Shown: positions 9,030 to 18,520, numbered from the stretch's first letter. The stretch is DNA of 64,000 nt from Bin87 sp965217175 (GCA_965217175.1 OZ244251.1:3348001-3412000); one strand, 5' to 3'. Notes: a model not told the origin generated them from the sequence alone. A program made the numbers and translations.

Positions 9030-9866
9030 CTAACTGCCGCTTTGGAAACCGCCGATTTGTTCGTCGATCCGTCTGGTTTGCTCTGCGTTTCCAGAGGAAA
9101 GGCTGTAACAGCGCTCCAGGTATAGCTGGGCCAGTCGAGCGCCTTCCGCGCTGGTGTCGAACGCGGCAGCAACCAACGCGTCGATGTAAAACTCTTGGGG
9201 AAGGAGGCGACCCAGGGCTGCCATTTCCGCGGTAACGTCCGCAATGGTGGCGATATCGTTACCCTCCTGGGCGAAACGCAGGCGACCTAAAAGGCGACTC
9301 AACTCGGCGAGACGGTCCCCTTCGCTCATGAACGACCACAGAACCTCATTAACACCCATGCCGTCCGATTCAGCGGCGTCATCCCCCATTACCGGCGCCA
9401 ACTCGGGTTGAGAGGCGCCCAACGGTATCGACGCGCCGCCCGGCGTCGCATCAGCGGCAGCGCCGATGGACCCTGGCGATACCCGCGCCCAGGCAGATGA
9501 ATAAGCTTGGACCGCCTCCGACACCGACTCCATCATGCGCGCCAGGTCGTAAGAAAACATGCTGCCGCCGAATACCAGGTCATCCTGACGCAAATTAGCC
9601 AGCCGAACCAACTGGTCATAACCACCCTGGACGAGTTCGCCCATCGGCGGCATTGCGAACGATGAAAAATTGGCCAATGGCCCAGCGGCGCCGGTGCCCA
9701 AGTGCGACGCCAGGAACGGCGGGACATACTTGGTAAGATCGGCCGTGATGGGCAGCGTGACGATATAGGTACCGTATACCTGGTCGGGCTCGGTTTCGAC
9801 CCTGAAATATAATAGAGCATGGCCCCGCGGACGTTGAGGGTCGCCGATTTCAAATTGGAGGTCCAT
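9030..9866 (-). CDS. Hypothetical protein of unknown family
   Basis: 278 residues, not recognised. There is no signal peptide or membrane helix. The N-terminal ~80 residues look like a beta-rich domain (GHALLYFRVE, YGTYIVTLPI), followed by an acidic, Ala-rich helical region. A Gly/Ala/Ser-rich linker lies around residues 130-160, and a helical C-terminal half has leucine-rich heptad-like stretches (LAELSRLLGRLRFAQEG). Coding is supported by the long open frame, sensible amino acid composition and lack of a better frame opposite. ATG 9866 has no clear ribosome site. It is divergent from the ComM-like gene. A structural or regulatory role is as likely as an enzyme; no catalytic motif is visible. 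Confidence 0.7.
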   Translation of the reverse strand: MDLQFEIGDPQRPRGHALLYFRVETEPDQVYGTYIVTLPITADLTKYVPPFLASHLGTGAAGPLANFSSFAMPPMGELVQGGYDQLVRLANLRQDDLVFGGSMFSYDLARMMESVSEAVQAYSSAWARVSPGSIGAAADATPGGASIPLGASQPELAPVMGDDAAESDGMGVNEVLWSFMSEGDRLAELSRLLGRLRFAQEGNDIATIADVTAEMAALGRLLPQEFYIDALVAAAFDTSAEGARLAQLYLERCYSLSSGNAEQTRRIDEQIGGFQSGS

Positions 9867-10089
9867 TAGAGTTGTTTCCCAAAGCGCCGTTGTAGAAGGC
9901 TCGGTTGCTTCAAGTATAGATTAGGCCGGCAGGCTTGGCAAAGATAGGGCGTCATTCGGTTGTTGCGATGAAAATTTGGTGACAGTTTGCCAGTTGCGTA
10001 CTAATGTTCTCAATTGATACCGTGTTGACGTTCCACCACGGGAACATCGCTAACGCCATAACGTTCGACACCAGAACAGGAGCATCGGC

Positions 10090-11622
10090 ATGCTGGCAAC
10101 CGCTCAAACCTGCGCCGTCATCGGTCTGGACGGCCAATTGATCCAGGCCGAAACCGACATATCGCCCGGTCTTCCAGCCTTCCACATCGTGGGGCTGCCC
10201 GATACGGCGGTTCAGGAAGCTAAAGAACGGGTTCGCGCTGCCGTCCGAAATAGCGGTTGCGAATTCCCAATGCGACGTATCACGGTCAATCTCGCCCCGG
10301 CTGATCTCAAAAAGGCTGGCCCTGCTTACGACTTGCCCATCGCTGTGGGAATCCTGTACAGCACTGGTCAAGCTGCTACCACGCTGGAGCCGGCGATATT
10401 TCTGGGTGAGCTTTCACTGGATGGCGGCCTGCGGCACACCGCCGGCATTTTGCCTATGGTTTGGGTCGCCCGCGAACATGGAATCAGATCGGTCTACGTG
10501 CCGGCGGTGGACGCAGCTGAAGCGGCGTTGGTTGAAGGCATCAAGGTTTACCCGATTGGAACGTTGGCGCAACTGGTAGCTCACCTGGAAGGCCATGCCC
10601 CAATCGAACCGTTCCCCAGCAGCGGCGTGCATCTGAACGGCAATCGCGAACCTTCCGACAGCACCGACCTTGCCCATGTAAGGGGGCAGGATCACGCGAA
10701 ACGGGCGCTGGAAGTGGCGGCTGCCGGGTTCCACAATATCCTGCTGAGCGGTCCGCCCGGATCGGGCAAGACCCTGCTGGCACGGGCGTTGCCGGGCATC
10801 CTCCCCTACCTAACCCCCGAAGAAGCGCTGGAAGTAACCAAGATATACAGCGTCAGCGGGAACCTTCCGCCCGACAGCCCGCTGATTGCCCGCCGACCAT
10901 TTCGCGCTCCCCACTACACTATTTCCAACGCCGGCCTCGTAGGCGGTGGACGCATGATACGGCCCGGTGAGATCACCCTCAGCCATCGCGGTGTCCTGTT
11001 CCTCGACGAGCTGCCGGAATTCGGGCACGCCAGCCTGGAGTCTTTGCGGCAACCACTTGAGGACAAAACCGTCACTATCACCCGGGTTAGCGGCACGGTA
11101 ACCTACCCGGCCAGTTTCATGTTGGTAGCGGCCATGAATCCATGCCCCTGCGGGTACGCGAGCCACCCCCGCAAAGAATGTGTGTGCAGCCCATCCGCCG
11201 TCGCTCGCTATCAGCGGCGCATCAGCGGCCCGATGCTGGAGCGGATTGACATCTTCGTGGAAGTTCCTCCCGTCGAATTCGAGAGTCTCCTGGGCGAATC
11301 TGTTGCCGAATCTTCCGAGCAAGTGCGCGAACGAGTGATCGCGGCCCGCCACATCCAGGAGGACCGATTCGCGTCTACCCAAAACAGGCCCGCGATTTTC
11401 AATGCTGAAATGTCCGGCGCCCGCGTTTGGGAATTTTGCAACCTGGCCGATGATGCTAACGATCTGTTGCGACGCGCGTCGCAACAATTGGATATGTCTG
11501 CCAGAGCGCTGCATCGGGTACTGAAAGTCGCCCGTACCGTGGCCGACCTGGCTGGTTCTCAAGCGATTGAACCCGCTCATCTCGCAGAGGCTTTGCAATA
11601 CCGATCCAGGGGACTGGGATAG
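10090..11622 (+). CDS. comM: YifB/ComM family Mg-chelatase-like AAA+ ATPase
   Basis: 510 residues, the normal length. The N-terminal ChlI-like/Lon-type domain contains IVGLPDTAVQEAKERVR and FPMRRITVNLAPADLKKAG. The AAA+ core has GPPGSGKT (residues ~221-228), FRAPHHT-like FRAPHYTISNAG, GVLFLDELPEF (Walker B) and MNPCPCGY with ACxC-type cysteines. The C-terminal domain holds SARALHRVLKVARTVADL. ComM is a hexameric helicase that extends branch migration during natural transformation in other bacteria; the role here is inferred. AGGAG lies upstream of ATG 10090. The last family cysteines (HPRKECVCSP) are present. Confidence 0.93.
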   Translation: MLATAQTCAVIGLDGQLIQAETDISPGLPAFHIVGLPDTAVQEAKERVRAAVRNSGCEFPMRRITVNLAPADLKKAGPAYDLPIAVGILYSTGQAATTLEPAIFLGELSLDGGLRHTAGILPMVWVAREHGIRSVYVPAVDAAEAALVEGIKVYPIGTLAQLVAHLEGHAPIEPFPSSGVHLNGNREPSDSTDLAHVRGQDHAKRALEVAAAGFHNILLSGPPGSGKTLLARALPGILPYLTPEEALEVTKIYSVSGNLPPDSPLIARRPFRAPHYTISNAGLVGGGRMIRPGEITLSHRGVLFLDELPEFGHASLESLRQPLEDKTVTITRVSGTVTYPASFMLVAAMNPCPCGYASHPRKECVCSPSAVARYQRRISGPMLERIDIFVEVPPVEFESLLGESVAESSEQVRERVIAARHIQEDRFASTQNRPAIFNAEMSGARVWEFCNLADDANDLLRRASQQLDMSARALHRVLKVARTVADLAGSQAIEPAHLAEALQYRSRGLG

Positions 11623-11801
11623 TCACGGCTCGCCCGCAGCTGCGCGACTCAACCCGGCTGTTCGCACAGGCAATTCATCTGCATCCCGTTGCCCGATCTG
11701 CCTGGCGCCGTTTGCAATTCGTCGCCATGTCCCGGTATCACCGCCGGTTTAGGGAGGCCCCGGCTCTTGCCAGCGCTGGGCCTGCCGACTATCATTACGG
11801 C

Positions 11802-12335
11802 ATGGCAGATCGAGAAGTCCGTTACAATTTGGGCGCCGCCCAGTCTATTGCCGCCGAAACGTTTGGCCTCCCGGGACAGCGTACCTTTCGGATATCGGCA
11901 GCAACTGGCCGTGCCCAGTCCTTCATCTGGCTGGAAAAAGAACAGCTATTCCAGCTGGCGATATATCTGCAGCAGGCACTGGAACAGGTCGGTGAAGATA
12001 CCCAATCCAGGGCCAGTAACCCCGGAGAGGAATCCTGGACGGGCGATCCTCTGGAACAGGATTTTCGAGCCCGCCAGATGCAATTGCAGTACGACAAGGA
12101 TGCCAACTGTTTCCAACTACAAGCCTTTGAAGGCGACGAAGACGATCCGGATGCCGGCTCGCAAACCTCCGTCAGTTTTTGGTTTACCGTTTCCCAGTCG
12201 TCGGCATTGGCCGAAGAAGCTCTGCGAATATGCGCCGCAGGTCGTCCCCCCTGCTTCTTGTGTGGAATGCCCATAGATCCAGAAGGCCATCGATGCGCGC
12301 GGGCCAATGGCCATGCCGTTTTCGAGACCGGCTAG
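11802..12335 (+). CDS. DUF3090 family protein
   Basis: 177 residues from ATG 11802. It opens with VRYNLGAAQSIAAETFGLPG and RTFRISA, includes AQSFIWLEKEQLFQLA, and ends with CFLCGMPIDPEGHRCARANGH, all features of DUF3090 proteins. The terminal CxxC...H...C cluster looks like a small zinc site. The frame is open further upstream to 11712, but the family begins near the chosen ATG. The gene is followed 66 bases later by the SCO1664-type gene, the same order as in Actinobacteria, where a histidine-phosphatase-family gene usually precedes the pair; that gene is absent here. Function unknown. Confidence 0.88.
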   Translation: MADREVRYNLGAAQSIAAETFGLPGQRTFRISAATGRAQSFIWLEKEQLFQLAIYLQQALEQVGEDTQSRASNPGEESWTGDPLEQDFRARQMQLQYDKDANCFQLQAFEGDEDDPDAGSQTSVSFWFTVSQSSALAEEALRICAAGRPPCFLCGMPIDPEGHRCARANGHAVFETG

Positions 12336-12401
12336 TGTATCGGCGGGTTCAAGTCATACGTTAGGTTCGTTGTGTGAACCTGGTAGAAGTCAGTTTCCAG
12401 C

Positions 12402-13136
12402 GTGGTCATTTCAGAACCCAACGACCTGGCTCTACTCCGTGATGGGGAGATTGTCAGTTGCGAACTCACACCAGCCGGTTCCAACTACACATTCCTTGCG
12501 GAACTATCCCTCAATGGGAAACATGGCAGCGCGATTTATAAACCCCTGAGGGGCGAAATTCCGCTTTGGGATTTCCCCACTGGAACTCTGTACAAACGCG
12601 AATGCGCCGCTTTCCTGCTCAGCAGGGCCTTGGGTTGGGATTTTATCCCGTTGACGATCATTCGGGACGGCCCTTACGGAATCGGGTCGGCCCAGCTCTT
12701 TGTGGACCACGACCCCAAAGAGAACTACTACACTATTTCCCACGACAGCCTGGATGAATCGGACGCCGACCAGTTACGAACAATATGTTGTTTCGATCTG
12801 GTGGCCAACAATACCGACCGCAAGGCCAACCACATATTGCGCGATCCGTCGGGCAAATTATGGGGGATCGATCAGGCCCTTACGTTCCATGCCGACACCA
12901 AAATCCGAACCGTCATTTGGGATTTCGGCGATGAACCCATCCCCGAGCATTTGCTGGAACCCCTCCGCGACCTTTGCGGTCAACTGATGGCCCCAACCGG
13001 CGACCTCGCCGAGGTCGTATCCCTGATCGACACGGGCGAAGTTCGGGCGCTGTCGGAGCGTCTGCTATGGGTGTTGCGGGAAGGCGTATTCCCTGGCATT
13101 CCCGGGTTGCGCCGCCGGCGACGTGGACGTGAATAG
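12402..13136 (+). CDS. SCO1664 family protein (kinase-like fold)
   Basis: 244 residues from GTG 12402. The N-terminal part has SAIYKPLRGEIPLWDFP and TLYKRECAAFLLSRALGW, followed by CCFDLVANNTDRKANHIL and LWGIDQALTFH. The order Lys...Asp-x3-Asn-x2-Asp and the GIDQAL motif recall PI3K/HipA-like kinases, and the family is annotated as SCO1664 or PI3/PI4-kinase-like. Substrate unknown. It is adjacent to DUF3090 on the same strand, so the two probably act together. It converges on the HAD phosphatase with only 16 bases between stops. Confidence 0.87.
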   Translation: MVISEPNDLALLRDGEIVSCELTPAGSNYTFLAELSLNGKHGSAIYKPLRGEIPLWDFPTGTLYKRECAAFLLSRALGWDFIPLTIIRDGPYGIGSAQLFVDHDPKENYYTISHDSLDESDADQLRTICCFDLVANNTDRKANHILRDPSGKLWGIDQALTFHADTKIRTVIWDFGDEPIPEHLLEPLRDLCGQLMAPTGDLAEVVSLIDTGEVRALSERLLWVLREGVFPGIPGLRRRRRGRE

Positions 13137-13152
13137 GCTCGTTCCCTGAGAG

Positions 13153-13812
13153 TTACCCTTCCACCAGCAACGTGTAATCGAATTCGTTCAGGTTTTCGAT
13201 GATTGCGTGCGCCGCCGACAAGTCCAGGTGCCGCGTAGAATCGGTAAGGGTGCACACCGTGTACGCACCCGACGCGGAAGCCGCCGCCAACCCAATTGGG
13301 GAATCTTCGATCGCAATGCAGTCGCCGGCCGCCAGACCAATCAATCGCGCCGCCTTGATGTAAATGTCGGGAGCCGGTTTGCCATTGTCTATGTCGTCGC
13401 CGCCCAGTGTAACGTCGAAGGCATCCGTCAGCCCGATCACGTCCAGCTTCAGATTAACCCACTCCCTGAGCGATGATGACGCAACGGCGATGGGTATTCT
13501 TCGGCGCTGGGCTTCTGCGATCAGCTCGCGAACACCCGGCCGCGGGGTCAAATCGGTGCGTAACACTTCTTTCACCACCTCGTTGTAACCGGCCAGGAGC
13601 TCCCGCGGGGATTGAGGGATGCTCCGCAATTCTTTGACGCGTACCCACGTCTCCTCAACGGTGGAGCCCAACAGATACCGATTGTTCTCTTCTTCCGTTA
13701 TGGGAGCCGCCCCGCAGCGCTCCACCATCATGTTCACTGCCTTGTGAAATAGCGGCTCGCTGTCGACCAGCACGCCGTCCATGTCGAACAAAATCCCCTT
13801 GTAACCCGGCAT
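13153..13812 (-). CDS. HAD superfamily hydrolase (beta-phosphoglucomutase-like phosphatase)
   Basis: 219 residues. Motif I is GILFDMDGVLVDSEPLFH (nucleophile Asp in FDMDG), motif II AVASSSL, and motifs III/IV are GKPAPDIYIKAA and CIAIEDSPIGLAAA. The helical cap between motifs I and II is of the C1 type found in beta-phosphoglucomutase and phosphoglycolate phosphatase. Substrate cannot be assigned. ATG 13812 has AGGAG nine bases upstream; the longer open frame to 14223 runs through the modC gene and is not protein-like. It lies 56 bases after modC on the same strand and may be read with the mod genes. Confidence 0.9.
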   Translation of the reverse strand: MPGYKGILFDMDGVLVDSEPLFHKAVNMMVERCGAAPITEEENNRYLLGSTVEETWVRVKELRSIPQSPRELLAGYNEVVKEVLRTDLTPRPGVRELIAEAQRRRIPIAVASSSLREWVNLKLDVIGLTDAFDVTLGGDDIDNGKPAPDIYIKAARLIGLAAGDCIAIEDSPIGLAAASASGAYTVCTLTDSTRHLDLSAAHAIIENLNEFDYTLLVEG

Positions 13813-13868
13813 ATCAGGTTGCTCCTCGTGGCTGTCAGTTGGATAATTCCGTGGCTCTCTCTCGCCAA

Positions 13869-15023
13869 TTATACTGGTGACGTCGATGCGTCCGAACCGG
13901 TCGAACTGCTCAACAAGAAACAGGAAGACGCCTTGAAGATCGCCCACAGCGCCATTCCTGCCTGTATGTTCATCGCTTCCAGTGAAGCGCCGGTAATGTG
14001 GCAACGCAGCTGGATTCCTTCGCACTCCAGCGTTACCTGATACCCGGGCGGGCGCATCTGCACATCGGTTACGACTCCGGACCAGGTGTTGCGTGCCGAT
14101 GATTGGGGCAACGGCCCGGACGCCAGGATGATGTCCGATGCCCGAATTCCAACCGTTACTGCATCGCCGACCGCCAACCCATCTGCCAACGGTGTTTCCA
14201 GAGATCCGCCGCCTGCGGCGCAAACCATCGTTCCGTCCTGCGGCAAACGCTCCACAACCTCCATTTCCAAAAGATTTTCCACCCCCACCAAACGGGCGAC
14301 CCGCCCCTGTCCCGGCTGTTCCAACATCGAAAGCGGTTGGCCCACAGCGACCGTTTTCCCGTCGTCGATGATCTGGACGGTATCCCCAAGGCCCAGCGCT
14401 TCTTCCCGGCTGTGTGTAACCAGGATGGCAGGAACGCTCAACCTGCGGATGGTGTTTCGTAACTCGGCGCCTAACTCGCGGCGCAGCTCCATGTCCAGAG
14501 ACGCGAACGGCTCGTCCAGCAGCAGTAACGCCGGCTCCGGAGCCAGGGCCCGAGCCAACGCCGTTCGTTGCTGCTGGCCGCCGGACAATTGCCAGGCGCG
14601 TCGTTCCGCCAGGCCATCCAGATGTAGCGCATCAATCAACGCGCCCACCCGATGACGCGCGGCGGAGCTTTTCCGGTCTTTCAGCCCGTAGCCGATATTT
14701 TGGCTGACCGTGAGGTGGGGAAATACATGGTTTTCCTGCGTAACGTAGCCCAACGACCGGCGGTGCGGAGGCACCCAGATCGACTGCCCTCCAGGTCCGC
14801 TCCCGTCGCTGTAAACAGTGTGGCCGGCAATCGTGATCCACCCTGCTTCCGGGCGCACCAGCCCGGCCATGGTGCGGAGCGCGGTGGACTTACCGGCTCC
14901 TGATGGCCCAAAAAGCACCAGAATGCGTCCCGAATCAACCTCCAGAGCGAGTTGCAGGCTAAAATCTCCGATCTTGACCTCGAACTGCCCGGACGCAGCG
15001 GCATTCTCCATGGACACCGCCAT
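13869..15023 (-). CDS. modC: Molybdate ABC transporter ATP-binding protein
   Basis: 384 residues. It has LFGPSGAGKSTALRTMAGL (Walker A), YVTQENHVFPHLTV (Q-loop region), LSGGQQQRTALARALAPEP (signature), LLLLDEPFASLD (Walker B) and VTHSREEALGLGD (H-loop). The C-terminal ~130 residues form a TOBE-like domain (VTVGIRASDIIL, VTLECEGIQLRCHITG), the usual ModC arrangement for sensing or binding oxyanion. ATG 15023 overlaps the modB stop by one base (TGATG), typical of coupled translation. It would supply molybdenum for the molybdenum hydroxylase at 38.5-42.4 kb. Confidence 0.92.
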   Translation of the reverse strand: MAVSMENAAASGQFEVKIGDFSLQLALEVDSGRILVLFGPSGAGKSTALRTMAGLVRPEAGWITIAGHTVYSDGSGPGGQSIWVPPHRRSLGYVTQENHVFPHLTVSQNIGYGLKDRKSSAARHRVGALIDALHLDGLAERRAWQLSGGQQQRTALARALAPEPALLLLDEPFASLDMELRRELGAELRNTIRRLSVPAILVTHSREEALGLGDTVQIIDDGKTVAVGQPLSMLEQPGQGRVARLVGVENLLEMEVVERLPQDGTMVCAAGGGSLETPLADGLAVGDAVTVGIRASDIILASGPLPQSSARNTWSGVVTDVQMRPPGYQVTLECEGIQLRCHITGASLEAMNIQAGMALWAIFKASSCFLLSSSTGSDASTSPV

Positions 15024-15853
15024 CACCTGACCCCGTTGCTGCGGCGCAACAATAACGCGAGCAGCGCCAATGCCAGCACAGACATCGCCAATAACAACAC
15101 CGCCAGCGCCAGGGCAGCTCCAAGGCTGGATTCCATCGCCGTCATTATCGCCAGTGGCATGGTTTGGGTGCGCCCGGTCAGGTTGCCGGCGAACATGATG
15201 GTCGCCCCGAATTCGGACATCGCCCGCGCCCAGGCCAACGCCAACCCGGTGACCAGCGACGGCCATGCCATGGGCACGGTCAGCCTCCAGAACGTAGACC
15301 ATGGGCTCACGCCCAGCGTTTGCGAAACGTCTTCGAAGGTTACGTCAACTCCCGAAAACCCTATTCGCGCCGCCCTCACGTAGAAGGGCGCCGCCACAAA
15401 AACCTGCGCAAAGATCACCGCCCCGGTGGTGAACGGCAGCGTGATTCCCACCGCGGATAACCCCGGGCCCAGGATCCCGTTACGCCCAAACGCCATCAAC
15501 ATGGCTACCCCGGCAACCACGGGCGGCAACACGATAGGCAACTCTACGAAAGAATCGATCACCCGCAACAATGGGGAATTTCGCCGGGCCAGCAACAACG
15601 CGAACGGTGTGCCAACAACAACGACCACCGCCATACTGATTGTGCTGGTGATCAGCGACAGTTGCAACGCCTGGACAACCAGCGAACCACCCAGCCCGGC
15701 CAGGAATCCGTCCTGCTGGAAAGCGCGGATCAACAATGCCAGAATGGGCAACCCGATGAACAGGACGTATACGGCCGTTGCGGCAACACCGGCGGGCGCC
15801 AACACGCCCAGGGTTGTAGCCTGTCGCCGGCCCGAAGACCATCGTCCCATCAT
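15023..15853 (-). CDS. modB: Molybdate ABC transporter permease
   Basis: 276 residues with about six membrane helices. The EAA-type loop reads VSQTLGVSPWSTFWRLTVPMA, and MSEFGATIMFAGNL and PIVLPPVVAG are typical of ModB. It forms the channel of the molybdate importer with ModC. The stop overlaps the modC start, and modA lies 30 bases upstream. A sulfate-type permease is the alternative, but the order A-B-C with a ModA-type binding protein favours molybdate. Confidence 0.92.
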   Translation of the reverse strand: MMGRWSSGRRQATTLGVLAPAGVAATAVYVLFIGLPILALLIRAFQQDGFLAGLGGSLVVQALQLSLITSTISMAVVVVVGTPFALLLARRNSPLLRVIDSFVELPIVLPPVVAGVAMLMAFGRNGILGPGLSAVGITLPFTTGAVIFAQVFVAAPFYVRAARIGFSGVDVTFEDVSQTLGVSPWSTFWRLTVPMAWPSLVTGLALAWARAMSEFGATIMFAGNLTGRTQTMPLAIMTAMESSLGAALALAVLLLAMSVLALALLALLLRRSNGVR

Positions 15854-15883
15854 CTGCCTAACCCGTCCGTACGAATCCTCGCA

Positions 15884-16789
15884 TCACCGAATCACCGAAA
15901 CCAATGATTCCATTACCGCCGAAACAGAGTCAGTGCACGGACACTCTGCGGTGGATGGAGCGCCAAAACCGTGCTTCAGCAATATCGCCCGCCCTTCGGC
16001 GCCCAGTACAAATTCCACGAAGTCAGCTGCGATTCTCCGTTGGGGTCCCGCTGCCACGGTAGCAATGGGATATTCAACTACCACGTTAAGATGACCGGGG
16101 ATGTCGACAATACGAAACATCGTCGAATATTGCCCGGCTGACGCGTCGGTTTGATAAACGAAACCGGCGTCCACCTCGCCCAAGGCTACCTTTTGCGCCA
16201 CGGCGCGCACGCTGGTTTCATTGGTTACAACGTTGGCGAGCACTGAATCAGCGAAACCACTGGGAAAATCCGCATCATCTGCCATCAATGCCAGGGACTG
16301 CCTTGCGTACACACCGGCGGGTACCTGTTCCGTGCCGATCGCCACGGTTACGTCGCGTTTCGCCAAATCCGTCAACGATACAACAGCCTGTGAATCTATC
16401 GGAGCCACTACAACCATTTGGTTGGCGGCGAAATATACGGGCTCGCCGTTCAATAATCCGGCATTGCCGGCAATCGCCATCTGCCGGGCATCCGCCGCCG
16501 CGAACACATCCGCCGCCGCTCCGTGCGTCAACTGCGTGCTCAACGTTTGGCTGCCGGCGAAATGATACTCAACCTGTACCTGTGGGTGTTGATCCTGGAA
16601 CGCCTCGGCCAATTCGCGAAACGAGTCCACCAGCGAGGCCGCCGCAAACACCGTGATGGCGCCTGCAATTGTGCCGCTGCGATCCGTCGTCCCGCCGCAA
16701 CCGCCGACCAGTGTCGCCAGCGTCGAGAAGGCGACGGCAATCAAGATACCGCGGACAGGCAATTCTACGGGAAAAATTCGGGTGAGCAT
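15884..16789 (-). CDS. modA: Molybdate-binding lipoprotein
   Basis: 301 residues. The signal segment (ILIAVAFSTLATLVGGC) ends in a lipobox (Cys31), so it is a membrane-anchored binding protein. The mature N-terminus has ITVFAAASLVDSFRELAEAF, FAGSQTLSTQL and GAAADVFAAADA, which form the oxyanion site in ModA. First gene of modABC. A perfect TATAAT on the minus strand (16806-16801) lies only 11 bases before the ATG, so the message may have a very short leader; the -35 region is poor. Confidence 0.92.
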   Translation of the reverse strand: MLTRIFPVELPVRGILIAVAFSTLATLVGGCGGTTDRSGTIAGAITVFAAASLVDSFRELAEAFQDQHPQVQVEYHFAGSQTLSTQLTHGAAADVFAAADARQMAIAGNAGLLNGEPVYFAANQMVVVAPIDSQAVVSLTDLAKRDVTVAIGTEQVPAGVYARQSLALMADDADFPSGFADSVLANVVTNETSVRAVAQKVALGEVDAGFVYQTDASAGQYSTMFRIVDIPGHLNVVVEYPIATVAAGPQRRIAADFVEFVLGAEGRAILLKHGFGAPSTAECPCTDSVSAVMESLVSVIR

Positions 16790-17029
16790 TTTGCCGCCGT
16801 ATTATAGCGGAAACCATGATCGACGCTCCCTGCTCATTACTGCATTACCAATATCAGGCAGTTCGAATTGCCAGGGCTGTTGGGACTTCCCTTCGACGGC
16901 GCCTGCCAAACTCGCTTGACTTGCCGGCGTCGCTGCCGTTAAATGAATTCGATTACCTGATTCTCCGGTGTTGCGACGATGCAACACGAATTCGACATGC
17001 CGGCCACAGACCGGACAGGAAGGTGCACA

Positions 17030-17374
17030 ATGGCTTTGGTTCGCTGCGTTACCGAAATGGGTATGGGTGTAGACGTACATGGTCTGGACTACACTTTGGC
17101 CGCCAAACGCGCCGTTTTTGATGCCATACACCACAGCAGCCTCGGCTTCTCCCGACTGGTTGGAGCCACCGCCGATGACATGACGGTGAACGTTACAATC
17201 GGTGCGCCGCATCCCGAAAAGGTGAATGCTGACGAGGTAGCCGACTCGCTTCCTCACGGCCGGGCCAACGTCGATGTCGTGGTGGGCGGCCTGCAGTTGC
17301 TGAACGACGACGGCACCGATGGCACTCTGATCGCCAATGCCATAATCACCGTCAGTATCGAAGACGGCAAGTAG
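17030..17374 (+). CDS. Lin0512 family protein
   Basis: 114 residues from ATG 17030, which has AGGAAGG seven bases upstream. It contains EMGMGVDVHGLDYTLAAKRA and AIHHSSLGF, typical of the small Lin0512 family, and ends VDVVVGGLQLL...AIITVSIEDGK. The fold may be related to the GTP cyclohydrolase/tetrahydropterin group, but no activity is established. It sits alone 90 bases before an LLM-type flavin enzyme on the same strand and may share its transcript. Confidence 0.82.
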   Translation: MALVRCVTEMGMGVDVHGLDYTLAAKRAVFDAIHHSSLGFSRLVGATADDMTVNVTIGAPHPEKVNADEVADSLPHGRANVDVVVGGLQLLNDDGTDGTLIANAIITVSIEDGK

Positions 17375-17464
17375 CGCAGATACCCCAATTCCTGGGCGGC
17401 AACGCGACCCACCGGTGTCAAGGATCGTCGATGCTGTATTTGACTGTCGTATGAGTGGACTCTG

Positions 17465-18520
17465 ATGCGATTCGGACATTTCTTCTACCCCATGAAATTC
17501 GACGACTCGCACGACGACGAGGCGATTCACGATTGCCTGGAAGAAGCCGTACTCGTTGAGGATCTCGGTTTCGATGCCATCTGGATCGCGGAGCATTACT
17601 TCACCGGCGAATGTGTATACGGCGACCCTTTGGTATTTGCCAGCGCGCTTGCGGTGAAAACCCGACGCGTGATGCTTGGGTTTGGCATTCTGGAATTGCC
17701 GCTGCACAATCCGGTACGGGTTGCAATGCAAACGGCCCTGTTGGATAACCTCTGCCGGGGCCGTCTGGTGGTGGGCACCGCCAGGGGCTCGAACTACAAC
17801 GCATTTGAATACCTCGGTTTTGGCAGCGACCCCATCCTGGGCGCTGAACAAATGGAAGAGGCCGAGGAGCTGTTGGTAACCGCGTGGACCACCGACAACG
17901 TTGATTTTCGGGGAAAACACTGGCAAGTATCCTTCCCTTCCGTCAGACCCAGGCCGTACCAGAAACCTCACCCACCTTTGGCCCGGGCCTGTATCAACCA
18001 GGAGTCCATCGTGGAGATGGCGCGCATTGGCCGACCTATTCTCCTCCGTGGGCGCTCGGTTAACAGCGTTGCCGCCAACATCGCCCTGTATCGTGACACC
18101 ATGGCGGCCTCCGGGTTCGACGAGGAATCCGTCCAACACAACCTGGACCAGATTTGGGTCTGGCGAGAATTGCACTTGGCCGAAACTGACGGCCAGGCGA
18201 TGGACGAATTCCTCCCCGCCAATTACGACGCCTATGCGATCATGCAGGATTTCCGGCAACGCCTGAATCCCCAGGAGTTTCCAATGTCCCAACAGGCGCC
18301 TCCAATACAGCGGGACGGCTACGCTCCGGACCCTGATCCGGATGCCGCTGAAAACCTGGTGGGCAGCCCGAAGCGGGTCGCGGAGCAACTCGACCAGATG
18401 CGACAAGCCGGCATCCGCAACCTGATGCTTACCAACCGGGGCCTCGTTTCCTCAGACGTGACTGCCCGTTCGCTCAATCTCTTTGCCGAACGCGTAATGC
18501 CCCGATTCCGCAACGCCTGA
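17465..18520 (+). CDS. LLM class flavin-dependent oxidoreductase (1 of 4)
   Basis: 351 residues, a normal length for the bacterial luciferase-like family. Diagnostic stretches: MRFGHFFYPMKF at the N-terminus, GFDAIWIAEHYF, LGFGILELPLHNPVR, GRLVVGTARGSN and a C-terminal SPKRVAEQLDQM. Members use FMNH2 or F420 to oxidise organic substrates; the cofactor cannot be told here. It precedes an epoxide hydrolase on the same strand, so an oxygenation-then-hydrolysis sequence is possible. Such paralogs are expanded in SAR202-type Chloroflexota. Confidence 0.9.
   Translation: MRFGHFFYPMKFDDSHDDEAIHDCLEEAVLVEDLGFDAIWIAEHYFTGECVYGDPLVFASALAVKTRRVMLGFGILELPLHNPVRVAMQTALLDNLCRGRLVVGTARGSNYNAFEYLGFGSDPILGAEQMEEAEELLVTAWTTDNVDFRGKHWQVSFPSVRPRPYQKPHPPLARACINQESIVEMARIGRPILLRGRSVNSVAANIALYRDTMAASGFDEESVQHNLDQIWVWRELHLAETDGQAMDEFLPANYDAYAIMQDFRQRLNPQEFPMSQQAPPIQRDGYAPDPDPDAAENLVGSPKRVAEQLDQMRQAGIRNLMLTNRGLVSSDVTARSLNLFAERVMPRFRNA

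Noticed and set aside
16790..16830. ModE-type operator at the modA promoter
   Set aside because: The sequence around the TATAAT has only a partial half-site resemblance and no second half-site, so no operator is claimed.
16802..18406. Long minus-strand open frame opposite the first LLM gene
   Set aside because: It is antisense to an unmistakable luciferase-like coding sequence; its own translation has no recognisable motif. It is a by-product of GC-rich codon use.
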